The notes beneath the pieces were generated by a model, which did not search any database, was not told where the DNA came from, and saw nothing but the letters and a program-made list of their open reading frames with translations. This document shows, piece after piece, positions 47,996-61,438 of a stretch of 64,000 nucleotides of DNA (position 1 is the first letter of the stretch; the number at the start of each line of letters is the position of its first letter). Origin of the DNA: Lates calcarifer (taxonomy: Eukaryota; Chordata; Actinopteri; Centropomidae); contig NC_066853.1 in assembly GCF_001640805.2 (NCBI RefSeq), positions 25,870,378 to 25,934,377 of the forward strand, in the 5' to 3' direction. The translations under genes and the position numbers were made by a program.

Positions 47996-50900
47996 AAACA
48001 GAGAAACAAGGGGTTGTGGCTTAGATCTTAAATCCTGGCCCAGACCTGAGGTTTTGAGATTCCACATAAGCTATAGTCCTTTTGTGTAACAGGTAACTTC
48101 TATGAAAAGATCTGGATTCATCCTTTAGCAAGCTAATGTTGTATCATCACCAGAAGATGATCTTAAAAAAAGATACGTCCAGTTATAGCATAGAAAGCAT
48201 GATTGTGCACACTGGAGCACATCAGGGCCTGAGTGTGACCTTTTAAAATATAAATGCCAATACATGCCACTTTGTATAGATGGCATTTTCTACGTTTTCA
48301 GAGCCTATATTATATTTGAATTTATTAACAGTTTATAGGCATAGGAGCGATTGGAAGATGGAATCTGCACACAGCATTTGAATCAGTGAAACACAGTGAA
48401 AGAGATTTTTTGGAGTGTGTGCTTTCCAGGGAGAGTCTGTGTGTATTTCTGCCTTCTTCTCCACAGCTGTCCAGGTGCACCAAGGAGGCTTTGGCAGACA
48501 TGCATCTATGTATCAGAGCACACTCTGCCTCCCCCATCACACCTTATTCTCTCTGACAAAAGGCCCTAATGGTTCAATATTTTAATGTCTGCTCAGAGCG
48601 AGTGAAGACAAAATCCTGCCTGCCATCTGCTGCAGCTGCAGATGCTCCTCTCTCAGCGAGCTGAACAGATTCACTGGTGAGTGTTTTAATTTCACGTCGG
48701 CATTGTGAGACCTCCTCCGGAACAAATTATTCCAAATTATGACAGAAAGCCTCACAAGACCCTTCTCTGTTCCCTGTGGGGAATACAGAGCCTGGATTAA
48801 CCTGTGAGTGGGTATGTGTTTGTTTATATGTGGTGTGTGTGTACGTATTTATATGTACTTTATATATGTATTTTCCTTATATTAATAATTTCCTTGTGAA
48901 CAGTGGACCACAGACAGTACTTGTTGGTACCATAGATTCATTGTTGGTTTTGGCCTTTTTCTGGGAACAAGAGCAATACAGAATATCTCCAGCCTTAACA
49001 AATGAGAGTTCTTGCAATAGTCATTTTACTTTAAAATATACATTTTATGTGTGTTGTTCACACATATGAGCTCTGTCCAGATGCCACACAGCTCCTGCAT
49101 CTGGAACCAGCAGCTTCTCCTCATCTTTTGTTCCACTGCAGTGCTTCCTTTTTCCTTGACGAGGCCAGGGAGTGCAACTGTGATTTCCCAGGACTTCTAA
49201 CTATTCGCGCTATCATAAAGCTTCATTACACACCTTGACCTTATTGGCATTTCACCAGCAGCAAGATATTACACTTGTGCTGCCAAAGTGCCTTTGAGAA
49301 ACATGCAGGGAGACCAGGGAAAGGAGGCAAAAGAGAAACTGAGAAAGAGAAAGTGTGAATGAAAGATGCAATGCAACATCATAGCTCTGCTATGTAGGTC
49401 AGGTGCTAATATTGATGACGAAGTGTCAGCAGTCACTGTTTCCAGTGCATAGAAACATTTATTTTGATAAACACAAATTGGTTACAACCACATTTCTGTA
49501 ATTATGCACAGGTATAAGTCATGTAAGCCTACAGATGAGCTGTTTGCATTGAAATTAAACTGTGACATATTATGGAGTATTGTGTTGTTATTGTGTCATG
49601 TGGAGATTTTGACCAAACGAAGGCAAAGATCATTAGCAGTTATCCCCTGTGAATAAAACTATATCTGTACCACTTCTCATGCTGATCTGACCTGCAGCCA
49701 GTGAAACATCTCTGGACAGAGACAGGCTGGGACTCTGCTGGGTCCATCCCACTTTGTTGTGATTGGTGAGCCCAGTCCCAGAACATGCTCACAGCATGCT
49801 CTCATGTGCACCCTGAATGACAGGTACATAGAGAGGGCCGGTAAACAGGCTGATTGAAGCATTGGACTGATAAACAGACTGGATGGACAAACTGAAAATA
49901 TGCACGACAGCATACGATCCACACCGATATGTCAGTGCTGTTCTACATGCTGATAACAACATGGTCATTGTCTGTCTGACTGTCTGGATGCAGTGTCAGC
50001 AAAGTCAGGCACAGTTCCTCCTGTGGGGCACCAATACACTGACAGTCACCTACAAATCGACTGACAGTTGACTTCAGAACTATCAGGCTTTATTCAGAGC
50101 TAAGTGTATTTTCCAAATCCTGCTTGCTCACAGTTTCTTCTAAATTAAAATGTGTAAAGCACATTTACTCTCCTCTTTCACAGGTACAAAGCTAATTTAG
50201 ACACTGAGCTGAAGAAGTGCTATTTTGTTTACTGTGGTGAATAAGTGTTCCATTAATCCACTTCATTGCACTGAATCCTAATTGATACTTGTAAGTAGCA
50301 TGTCATGATGGTCCCGACTGCGCCTCATGATTCACTAACTTTCCTCTTTCATATCAGCAGAGCTGTGGTGTCATGTTTAAGAGGGTAATCACAACTAAAT
50401 ACCCCCCTCACATCTGGCCCTGATTACTGAGCATACTCGCATGCTGCAGCCACTTTTAATGAAGCTGTGCACTGTGGTTGCTTAATTGTGTTGAAAATGT
50501 TCAATGCAGACACAACACAAATTGATCCATTGCTCTGTTCCTCTAATTTACAACTTGTAAGTCTCCCTGTTTTAAAGTTTGCAGCAGGGCTTTTTATTGC
50601 AGTGTAGCTGTTACTTCCTCCTTTTTTTTCTTATCTACAAATGATGGACATGGTTATTTTAGCAGATGTACATTTGTCATTGCAATAACATCAACATCAG
50701 GTTGTTCTCTTACAATATAACTTTGTATGTTTCTGCAGAGGAAAATCGCCAAAAAACAACATTTTAAAACATGCTGATTGTGGTATTTTTCTTGTATTCT
50801 AATTCTATGTTAATGTATTGTTTAGGTTTTAATTTAATGAACTACAGTACTTATCAAACTTAGGGTCTGATTAAACAATAACAACAACAACAAAAGAACA

Positions 50901-52655
50901 ATGTTGACTGTTGGTAAGAAATAAGATGTAGTGGATGCTTTGCACGTCCAGTAATCCACCCTGACCTCACTGTGCTGTAACAGTGTCATTCTTTGTGTGA
51001 CTACAAGAGGTCAAAACATAATCATATCACCACTGCTGCCATTAATACTGGAAACGCTTGTTCTGTTAATCTCAACCACACCTAGTTAATGAATTATTTA
51101 ATTATTTATGAAACTGGAAGGAGTACGTTCTGGATGGAAACTCTCTCCACCAGGAGCAGTCATGGTGAGACTGTGAGCTCTTGTTCTTCCTGTTTCTGCC
51201 ATTTTGTTGTTAGCCACAGATTTTCAGAAGACTGCTGATGGCCTCTGACTCTGTGTGTGTTGGGCTGAGGTGTTTCTATGAGAATTCCTCCTTAATACAG
51301 AGAAAAACCTTACATCGCTCTGTAGGTTTGACTTCTCTCTTCTAAACTCCCTGTTACTGTCTGCTGCCTCTGCACTGATTTTATAGCTTATATATAGTTT
51401 TGTGTTTTTGTTGCTTCAGTGTTGGAGTCTGAAATGTATTGCCCCTTTTCTTTGGTATGTCTTGGCAATAATTACTACCAGTCCCTGGATGGTCTTAGGG
51501 CATCTATGCAATAAGATTAGTTAGGATACTGACACCTCACTGCTGCTGAAGGGCAGCTTCAACCCAGAGTTCACAGAAACAGGAAGTGCTTACTTAATGA
51601 GTTCCTGCTGCTGGGTTTGTCCTTTGACCTTTGCTTGCATCCTTAGTGCTACTGCTCTAGTGCGTCAGTGTGTTGCAGCTGACAGTGGTCCAGCCCTCTC
51701 TCTATAAATAAACCCATCCATCCAAACCGCCACCACATGCAGCAATTAGTGCACTGGAGGTGGCCTTGATGTGGCAGGGAAAATGCTGAAGCCCAAGGGC
51801 ACAACAAATTACTGATGCTCTGCTTTTCCCTCCACACAGCACAGAGAGAGAGAGAGAAAAAAAAAAGAGACTTCTCACTGCTGATGGACAGAGGTCTGTG
51901 GAAAATTACACAAATCACTTTGTTAGATTTTTATATAGGACTTCTATTTGTTGGCTTCTTAACAACATCTACACAAACTGACTCAGAGGCCATTGTTTTG
52001 TATGTAAGTTTCAAAGTCCCAAGAAGACTAACAAGTCTCAAGTTAAGTCCAAGTCTCACAATTTTGAGTCCTAAACATGTCATCATGTGCTGTTCATCAA
52101 ATGCAATGCAATTTGATTTTTTAAAACTGTAAACAGTGCATAAAACAAATATGCATATTAAATGTTTCATTTATAACTTTGAATACATTTCCAACAACAG
52201 CTTATACGCATATTCCATAAATAAACAGCTGTAAAAACTCAAAACAGAATGTACATATATACATACTTTAACCCTTTTTAACCCTTGTTTTTTTATTTTT
52301 GTTTTTCTTATTTATTAATGTCTGAACACTGGAGGTCTGAGAGAAATAGCATTACAAACCTCTCTATGTCCTGAACATGTAGCAGGTTTGACTTTGACTT
52401 AAATGCTAAATCATTATTCTTAGGACTAGAGTTGGGGATTGTTAGAATTTCATCAAATCTGAATATAGTTTTACATTTCTTTTACATTTCTTATTGAATT
52501 TACAGGATTCATCTTCAGCTTTCAACACTTGTGAAATGTGGTAAAAATAAACCAAACCCATTTGTTCCATAATTTTGTCGACTGAGGAGGCAGGAACACT
52601 TCTTTTGAGCAGTAGCATTATTTTTGAGCATAAAGAGATGTGCAGCAGAAAATAT
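47996..52655. other. unassigned intron DNA, low in repeats
   Basis: This is the longest stretch in the second intron without a recognisable mobile element. The part 50320-50560 is free of low complexity and holds homeodomain-type cores (taatca, attac, taatt). It could be a conserved noncoding element, but conservation cannot be judged from one sequence. An (AG)n/A run lies at 51842-51868. Confidence 0.4.
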
Positions 52656-52664
52656 GAACTGTTG

Positions 52665-52667
<3 letters not shown>

Positions 52668-52717
<50 letters not shown>

Positions 52718-52887
52718 CCTTTATTGACAGGATAGTAAGAGAGACAGACAGGAAACAGGGAGAGAGTGGGGGAACAATATGCAGTAAAGGTCTGGCTGGA
52801 TCGGGAGTTGAACTGGGGTCTGTCTGCTCAGACCACTAGGGCCCACATGGTATGTGCCCTAACCATTTGGCTATGAGGGTGCCCCCA
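52668..52887 (-). mobile_element. tRNA-derived SINE with (TA)n tail and 12-base target duplication
   Basis: On the minus strand it reads gggggcaccctcatagccaa, atggttagggcac, box B-like agttcaactcc, ccctgtttcctgtctg and cctgtcaataaaggtaat, then a long TA tail. It is the same family as 35349-35505. The flanks gaactgttgatt at 52656-52667 and 52888-52899 are an exact 12-base target duplication. The (TA)n tract at 52670-52715 is the expanded 3' tail. Confidence 0.88.
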
Positions 52888-52899
52888 GAACTGTTGATT

Positions 52900-53360
52900 A
52901 TATTTTTAATATCATTTATTTATCCATAATGACAGCTAACATTAATCAACAGTTCTGCTTGGCAACAAGCAAAGGACATGGAAAAAGTTAGCGGCAGCAT
53001 TAAATATCTACCTGAAATTGAAGTAACAGCTGTGGCCGACCTAATATTTGTCATATAAATGTTTAACTGGGAGATTCTGACAGCTGAAACTGCCAGTTCT
53101 TCTGTGTATGAGAGAACTAACATCAGTGAGTTTTTTTATTGCCCAGCAACCATGCTTCTCAGTTCTCATCAGCTTTGTACCTTTTTCTCTCTTCTCTTTG
53201 ACACATATTGTTTCACATGTGTAACCTAATAGCCTGCATGTCCTTTAGACATCTACAAGAAAGTGACACTGTTATTTTATCGGCAATGGTCAATGGCTGT
53301 GTCCCAGCTTGCTGTCATGTAACATCTGGTAAAAAAACACTTAATCTACATCAGTTATTT
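52900..53360. other. unassigned intron DNA
   Basis: Nothing is recognised between the SINE and the LINE relic. Confidence 0.5.
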
Positions 53361-53640
53361 TCCAACAATTACTGACCTGTCTCAGAGCTCTCTTTTTTTT
53401 CAAGATTCTTGAAAAAGTTGTTTTCTCTCAATTCATCTCAGTCTCAGCTTGTGGGACAAACTTCAGTCAGATTTTATTCCACTCTCTTAATGTTGATTTG
53501 TTCTTGACTTTAGACTCAGGAAATGACACTGTTTAAATTCCTTTGCTGCCTTTGACATGATCCATAACTCTGTCCTCTTGGACCACCTGAGGCATTATGT
53601 CAGTGTTAGTACTGATAATGGCTCAGTGTTTTTTGTAATA
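53361..53640 (+). pseudogene. LINE (L2/Rex1-like) reverse-transcriptase remnant
   Basis: Across shifting + frames it reads YRPVSQSSLFFFKILEKVVF, then LRLRK-like material, DSGNDTV, and AFDMIHNSVLLDHLRH (with small frame changes). These correspond to the YRPIS...KILEKVV and AFDTIDH...LLxRL blocks of L2/Rex1-type reverse transcriptases, in the correct order and spacing. The catalytic YADD region is not present. It is an old, heavily mutated fragment. Confidence 0.65.
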
Positions 53641-56600
53641 TATTGCTTACAGTGTTTATTATTAAAAGGAGGAAATAATCAGAAATGCTCCTTCAGCCAG
53701 CTGAAGACGCGTGTCTGTGTGATTGATTGACAGCAGCTGGCAGGTTGTCAGATTGCTGGTGTTAGACCATAGGGAACAAGAGACAAAGTAACCACATGTC
53801 ATTGACAGACAGTGTGTTGTTAGTGATATTTAAGTGTAAGGACCTCAGGTTAATGTTTGTTTGGTGACTCATTCAGCAAGATGTGTGTTCATGTTTGTAT
53901 GTTAGATAAGAAGGAGACTTTAGCAGGAAAACTAATGTGGGTTGTTTAGAGTCTGTGGCTCTTGAGTAGCAGGCTGCTGTCTGGCTCAGTGTGACCATCT
54001 GCACACTGATGATGGTGTTTTATGCAACATTTGATTGGCTGTACAGAAATAAAGGTATGCCTCTGTATAGATGAAACCCTAACAGCACCATCATGAAACC
54101 AAAAAATATTTCTTTCTTATAGGGGAGCACAGGATAAGAGATTTACAGGACAGATCTCTACACTGTAGCAGACAAAAAAAAAAAAAGACAAAAGAAACTT
54201 TAATGTCAAATGAAGTTGAAAGTCATAAAAGCCATTCTTTAGCTCTACTCATCATTTTTCAGATTCACTTAATGATATCAAACAAGCTCATTTCTTTGAA
54301 CAGAGAGAAAATGCAACTGTAATAATTACAGTAACACCTAATAATTTATTTCTAAATACAATGTGTAAACTATAATAATCCCCTAAAAACAATGATTTGA
54401 AAATTGGGTTGATGCAGCTGCATTAAATGGCTGACATTTCAAATCTGCTCAGCAATAAACATTTTTATTTTTTTGCCATTATTTTAGCTGATGACTCCAA
54501 TATTATCAAAAATAATATCCAATTTAAAATGTACATTTTCATTTTTACAGTTTTAGTTTAAAACTATCATGTAATAACTGTACAATAATCAATAAAATAA
54601 TGTCTGTTCTTTATCCTTTTTGTTATTTAGTATGGATTTTGAAAGAACTTTGAAGTTGTCCACACTGTGATCTTTCTAATATCACTATTCACTGATCTAA
54701 CACAGTAGACTGTTACACAGAGATAGCTGTTTTTGTGAGGGGTTTGTTTCAAAACCCAAGCACTGCTGTCTGAATGAATTTGAGTGTATTTGCTTTGCAT
54801 TTTGGGTAAATGTGAAGCAAATGCAAATAGCAGGCAAACTGCCCGAGGCGAGTCCCTAATATTGTCCATGACAGTATCTCCCTTGAGGACGATGGCAGTG
54901 GAGATGGGCTGGAGGTGTATAGAGATTGGACCCTGCCAAGGACTGTCTTCACTGAGAACCATCAGCACACCAGCTGTAACAGATGCTAAGGCTTTATCTC
55001 GCCCTATTCTGCAAAGAAATACACATTCTTAGAATAATAAGTTCCAGTGAGGACCAGAAGTATTTGTCTGAAATTTGAGAGCTCTGAGCAAGAGCCATCC
55101 AAAATGACCGTACCAGCACTATACTTACTGCCATCTATGCAGACAGAGGAAGCCACAAGGACTGTGTTCTGCTAGACATTCCTTTGATAGAGACAGAGAC
55201 AGTGCACATTTGCAGGAAATGAAAGCAGGATTAAAAAAAAGAGGTGGTAGCTTGATGGAAGGCTACCATTCCCTGTTGTCTGAGAGCTAGAGTGAGGGCT
55301 ATGTTGTTGAGACTGTGAGCATGATGCACAACATCTCTTCAAAACCCATTGTTCACAAATCAGATGATGAACTAAAAATTCCACTAATCTATAGTAAATT
55401 TCTGTGTCCTGCAATCAAACAGTTCTCAGAGGGTTAGCCACCTCAAAGTCATGTGTACAAGTAAAGAGCAATCTTGAACTCTTCCTCTGTGAAATCCCTG
55501 TGAGATTTGAACTGAAATATACACAGGATAGGAATCAATACATTTATTTTCTTTGACAGATTTGCCTTTGTTGTATTCCAGTTTCGTAGCGATGCAAGTA
55601 TACAGGTTTTACTCCAGCTCATGAAATAAATACAAATGCTGAGAGATTAACTGAAATTAGTTGAAAATACCTTTACTGCTGGGATTATGGAGTGTATGGA
55701 CCGGTCACCATTTGTTTGAACCTGAATGAGGGACAGTTAAGAACAGATATAGTTTATATACATTCACAGCAATCTCAAACACAATGACCAAACCTGCAGA
55801 ACTTACATGTTGTGTGCAAATGAAAAATATGACATAGGCCTGTAACCTGCAAAGACGGTTTTCAGGATTGAAATTTGGCTATCCTGGACCCTACATACTA
55901 TATATTACATTTAGAAAATAGATGTAGTTTCTGGTGGAATTAGGGTCAAATTAGAACTATCTCCAGATAAAAATGACAGCATTATGCCAAGATGTGGGCT
56001 AACTGTAACCATTCATCATTATATTAATTGTGAACAGATAGATAGTTGTCCAGTATTGGATGATTTACTATGGATGTTTGCTCCTGTCCTGCCACAATAA
56101 AAGTCTCTCTTCTGTGCTGCTACAAGCACTGGCAATATACTGTCGTTAGCAGAATGAGTCTGCTGTCATTACAAAATGACAAGACTCTAACACAAACTCC
56201 ACAGAGTGAGTTGGACCAAAGTCAAGAGAAAATTACAAGTAAGTTATATATAATGAGTGTTAATAAAAGGTTGATAAAAACTGAGTAAGGTCCACTGTGT
56301 ATTTTATTTACAGTGTGGTGTAAATCTGTATTTTCCTTTTACATATACAGTATCCACATCATTTCTCAGTAAACATGTTTGTCAAATTCTCAAAACCCTG
56401 CAACCTGTATACTTAAACATGCACATGTGCATTTATGGACCAAATATTTTGGAGGTGGGAGCATGCATCTGTGCTTTTGAGTTAATGATAATGTAATATT
56501 AACTGCAATAAGGAAATACTTGTCTTTCTCCAAGTTGCTCTCATGTCGAAAAAGTCACAAAAAGACCACAAATAGAATACAAAGTATTGGTGCTTTTCCT

Positions 56601-58631
56601 AAATTGTGTGCCTGTCTCAATGGAATTAGCAGCCAGGACACCTCCTGTCAGCTTGACTGGTTCACACTCGAAACATTACTCACATGTCCATGTGTATATT
56701 CAAAGAGTTGTTGTTGCTGCAATTGTTCAGAGAGCAATCTCCTCTTTAGTTTTTCATATTGATAAACGAAGACGACAATTTGAGATTTATTACCATTCAT
56801 ACTTTGACCAAGCTTCAACCTACTGGCAGGGGAGTATGTAACTGAAATAGTTTATGTACGTTTTAGGTAATGTAGCATTATTACAGCACATTTGTTGTAA
56901 GTACTTTGTTTGCTGAGTGGCACCATAAACAGACGTGGTTCTACTCTCATGAACCCTCTACCTTTTCCTCCCACCTGTGCACTCTGCACGCTGTGCTGGG
57001 CACCAAAATACCAAGTGTCAGACTGCTGCGTGTTTTGGTCATTGCACCACCACAAAAATAAGGCCCTCAGACTTCAAGGTAACTACAGTAGAAAACAAGT
57101 GTTGTCTCCTCACAGCCTCCTGGACTGAGGTCAGTTATTTAACCTGGCTGCCTGCCAAAACCCCAAATAGCCCAAAATAGTGGTACAGTAATCACAATTA
57201 CAGAGGCAGACTGGAGGGCTGAGGTGTCAGATAGAAGGATAATCAAAAAGACAGTGTGCTCTGCTCTCCTCTGTCCTCCCTCTGTTTCACCTCTCTGCTG
57301 CTTTTCATCACCTGCAGTGAATCATAAAGCATTGTTCATTAGGACATACATTTACTGGAATACTGAGAGAGAAGTCTGACAATAGGACCTGTGAAAAGAT
57401 TTTGCATTGGACTAGGAAGAAACAAGCATTTAATCAATATAGTTGGATTGTCACCAAATACATCAAGGTCAAAACAGTTCTAACACTTGGGAGGATCTTG
57501 TTTGTCTTGTTGTGCAACCAGTCTAATCCTAGTTTACCATTATCATTTTACCTCAACTAAAACAGTCACACTTCTGTCTCTCATACTATTGTCATGGCAA
57601 ATCAATGATCAGTGGAAGCAGCACTCTAACAGTATATATTGTGTTGTCCACTTCAGAGTGCTCAGTGCACACTTGGGAGTAGAGGAGCAAACGGGTAAAT
57701 GGTTCATTCGAATGAAGTCATGCAAAGTGAGTTGGCATTTTGGTGGAAATTGGGTCTTACATGTTGCACAGAAAATATATGTCTCAGAACCTCGTCTGAT
57801 AAAACGTCTGATAAAACTAAGAAATGTGTCTTTGAGCTGTTGTTATGAACCACCTCATACACCTCTCCACACATCAGACTGCTCCACTACAACTCAGTGT
57901 TCTGTGTTCAGTCTGTCACAATACTCCATGTAACAGATGATGTGACTGATGCAATCCTATAAAGGTGTTTTTAATATTTGTTTTTTGGTCTAATTAGCTG
58001 TTAAAAGCCCATACCATCTGCCTTTAGCTGCAGATGTGTGGTTTACACATTGTGCAGCTCTGCATCTTCGAGACAACAATATGATTCCCTGAAGAAACTG
58101 TTTCTTTCTGTGTTAAACTCTTGTCGTCTTGTCACTGTGACCGGCACAGCTGTTAGAAACCAGTGACAGGCTGACAACAGATTTATTAATCGCCATACCC
58201 TCTGATTTATATTCCACCAAGCCATTTTGTACTAGTGACCCAAAATATCAGCTTGTAGCCTATGAAATGAGTCTTTATTGAATATTATATTGGACTGCAT
58301 TATATTCTAAGTTAGATAGATATAGATATCAGTATAGATATAAAGAGATAGATCAATAGGACTTTGACAAAATTCCCTATACTTCATTGGCAAACCCGGG
58401 GACTCTATTTCTACTGTTTCTAACATGTTTCAGTAAATTGTTTCATCACAAGTTGAAGAGGAACCGGGGGGAACCAGGCAACAGAGACATCAGAAACACA
58501 GACTGTAGCTAAATGATGCAGTTAAATTTCTGCTGCCATTCAGTTAAATCACACTAATAAAGACATATGAAGAAATATTAAGAGGGTGCCATTGCTGGGC
58601 ATTAATGGAGTTTTAGGCTTGTAAGAATCAC

Positions 58632-58635
<4 letters not shown>
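53641..58635. other. unassigned intron DNA
   Basis: The 148-codon + frame at 57487-57933 and the paired frames at 54.6-55.0 kb have no recognisable domain and no splice context. No repeat family is recognised. Confidence 0.45.

Positions 58636-58694
<59 letters not shown>
58636..58694. repeat. (GT)n microsatellite
   Basis: About 29 GT units. It ends eight bases before the perfect hairpin at 58703-58751. Confidence 0.95.
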
Positions 58695-58697
<3 letters not shown>

Positions 58698-58702
58698 AAT
58701 TC

Positions 58703-58751
58703 AAATGAGGCAGTATTCCTCATGGGGACCATGAGGAATACTGCCTCATTT
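58703..58751. repeat. perfect 49-base inverted repeat (hairpin)
   Basis: The arms 58703-58725 and 58729-58751 are exact reverse complements, 23 bases each, with the loop gga. The left arm starts aaatgaggcagtattcc. It sits between a GT microsatellite and a stretch with ggttagggtt and gggttagggttagg (58762-58802). Confidence 0.95.
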
Positions 58752-58761
58752 TTGAGATTCT

Positions 58762-58802
58762 GGTTAGGGTTTGGATCAGGCAGAGTGCGGGTTAGGGTTA
58801 GG
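58762..58802. repeat. TTAGGG-like patch
   Basis: The motifs ggttagggttt and gggttagggttagg occur within 41 bases. This is an interstitial telomere-like patch or part of a GT-associated dispersed repeat. It is too short to call a former telomere. Confidence 0.6.
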
Positions 58803-58811
58803 CAAATGGTA

Positions 58812-59143
58812 GTTATCCACAGTGTATAGTCCTTTCATTATAGAGAAATGGATATCTTGTTCAGTGTTCACACAAAATGAATGTGAACATGATGTAACAC
58901 ACTTTGGGCCCAGTCACATCAGCATATGACAGCAAAGTTCTAGACCTAAATAAATTCAGTTCAGTAACCAAAAAAGACCACACCCCTGTTTCTTGCTGCT
59001 GTAACATGTGAATTTCCCACAAGTGGGATAAATAAAGTCTATTTTATCTTACATGCATTAACATCAATCTTGCTGAACCTTTGTGGTAATCAAGCTTACA
59101 AGCTCTACAAGCCACATGGAGGAAATCTTTCTTTCTTAAAGTC
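58812..59143 (+). repeat. left arm of a 332-base inverted duplication
   Basis: This arm starts gttatccacagtgtatagtc and ends cttaaagtc. Its reverse complement occurs at 62791-63121 with one single-base length difference in an A run (six A here, five there) and no other difference that I see. The part near 59011-59050 (cccacaagtgggataaataa) looks like a LINE 3' end. No target duplications flank the arm. Confidence 0.95.
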
Positions 59144-61438
59144 ATTAATGTTAAAGTTAGTTTCCAGGAAAAGAATGTAAGTCAATATAATGTCCCTTGA
59201 AATCATGAAAATCAGATTGTGTATTTGTGTGTGTCTGTATGTGTGTGCATACGCATGTTAGTGTATTTATGTGAGATGGCACACAAACAGTATATACCAG
59301 AGCACCCTTTCCCAAAAGCAGGCCTAAGGCTAAGATGATCTTAGCCCACAGACTTACTAAGACTACCTTAGCCTTAAGATAATAGATATATGCTACTTAA
59401 GAAGCAACAGTGCTGCTATGCACTTTGTTTGGTTAGTGAGTCAGATCACAATGGAGGAAATTGTGCTAATATTTATTTATTTTTCTGTTGATTATATTGA
59501 TGTGGCTCTTGCAGATGAAACAGAGCAGATGAAGAGACAGGTAGAGAACAGACTGCGACACACAGTTCTATCATTTTTCCTATTCCTATTTTTCCTCTAG
59601 AGAAAATAAAATAATCCCTTGTAGCACTTGGTAATGCTATGCCAAATTTACAACACATCTGCTGGACTAATTGATTGACAGCTCTGCCAGCAACCCCTGA
59701 GAGTGTAGTATTACATGCACTTGCATGTAATATCATCTTCTGAGCAGTGCCTAAATACAGTAACAGGTGGACACAGAGAATATACATCTAGCGCCGCAGG
59801 ACTCTTTCTCTACAGTGCCACTCCAAGCACAAACAAAGTTAAATCAGTATGTTCTTCGTTGTGTGGGGACAATTAACAGAGCTTGAGGTTTTAGTCTTGT
59901 TTCCAAATGTTTTGTACTAGTGACCTCCAATCATGTTCCCTCTCAAATGAGCAATTAAGATTCAGGTTAGCAGAGAAAGTGCCTGCATTTAACAACCCCA
60001 GTAAGCAGCAGGAATTCACACTGATTGACTGCTTGATGTACTTAAGTCACAACGTGTTTGAAGAGAGTGAATTCGAGCAGCAAAAGACATCCAGCCCTTG
60101 AAGCACCTTTTCTTTATCTGACTTTCCAAAACCACCAGATAACCAGTTTTTCTCAAGGAAGTCCATTTTGACTAGTAATGAGTCATGGTTGCTCTCTGGG
60201 AAAGAAAAAAAATCAATCTCTCTATTTACTCATAAAATATCACTTACCTGGAAATTTCCACAGTCTGTGTTTGCAGAGAGCTGCTCCCACGGGTGCCATT
60301 TATAAAGCAGAGTGGACTTCAGTTTTAAGGATGATGTGTGTGTTTGCTGCAGGCACATCTTTTTATGAGCCCTGTAATGACATCAGTACTCTACTCTGAA
60401 TGAATCATTTTATGGAGTCATTTACCCGCAGGCCAGCACAATGCTCATTCACAATCAGGAGCTTCTGAGCCAGTTTTTATGTGCATGTGTGTGTTCACAT
60501 GGACTTGTATCCTTGTGTGGACCCGGCTCAGTTTTAGACCACTGGAGTGAGGGCACTTAAGCCAGTTGAAGATTCACTCGGTGGTTCAATGAAAGGTCCT
60601 CAGGGCTATGCTTAGACTGTAGTGCACTGTACGAGATAAAATGTTGGCCATTATCGTGCTTCTCTGGCATCAGAGCTTTGTTTGTGTTTGTGCAAAGGGT
60701 TACATGCAAATGTTTCCATTTTCTTTATATTTAAATGTAACTGCTGCTTCCTAAATCAAGCTGGACTAGATGTTCATGGGTGTGTGTTTATGCATTTTTT
60801 TTTTTTGCTGTTTGTATATTTAGGCCAGCGTGATTTATTGTGTGTGCCCAGCAACTGCTAGACCATGGGCTTCCTTCCTCTCTCAGTGGCAGTCCTGCCA
60901 TGTTGAATATTGGTGAACTCTTGGAATTTTGAACAGTTTAAATGAAGTCTTTAACCTGCTGACAGACATCCTTTGTGTTCTTTAAATCTTGATCTTAGCA
61001 GAGCTCTTGTTCCTCTGTGGATGACAGTACAGTTTGTGTGTGTGCCAGGGTAGGTTGTGCCTTTCACTTTCTCTCTTCAACAAGTTCATTTTGAAAGGCA
61101 TTAAATCTACCTCTACTATTCATTTTGAAAATCTGGTGTTTCATTGAAGCAGGGTAAACACACATACAAAGACACACTGCTTGAAGTTGTGATGTTTTGT
61201 TCATATGGACTTACATGTGATGAATTAATAATATACACTTTCCTCATCATGGTCATGGACTTGAAACTAAATGTCATAGGTGTGCAAGGTCATCTGTCCT
61301 TCATCACATACGCCATCTGCTTGCTGTGTTCCTATAGTTGATGCAACCAGCCTGCCAAGATTAGTGAATTGAAGAAAGTTTGCAAGAGAATTAACAGTTT
61401 CTTTGGAGGAGGAAAGGGAGACCAAACATGTATGATAT
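59144..61438. other. unassigned DNA between the inverted arms
   Basis: The bases 59308-59385 (cccaaaagcaggcctaagg and several cttag/ctaag repeats in both orientations) resemble the end of a dispersed fish DNA element. A small perfect hairpin lies at 59709-59732 (tattacatgca/tgcatgtaata). Nothing else is recognised. Confidence 0.4.

Noticed and set aside
57487..57933. 148-codon + frame
   Set aside because: Mixed low-information residues, no homology recognised and no splice signals marking it as an exon.
58762..58802. Ancient telomere fusion site
   Set aside because: Only a few TTAGGG-like units without a head-to-head array; more likely part of a GT-linked repeat.
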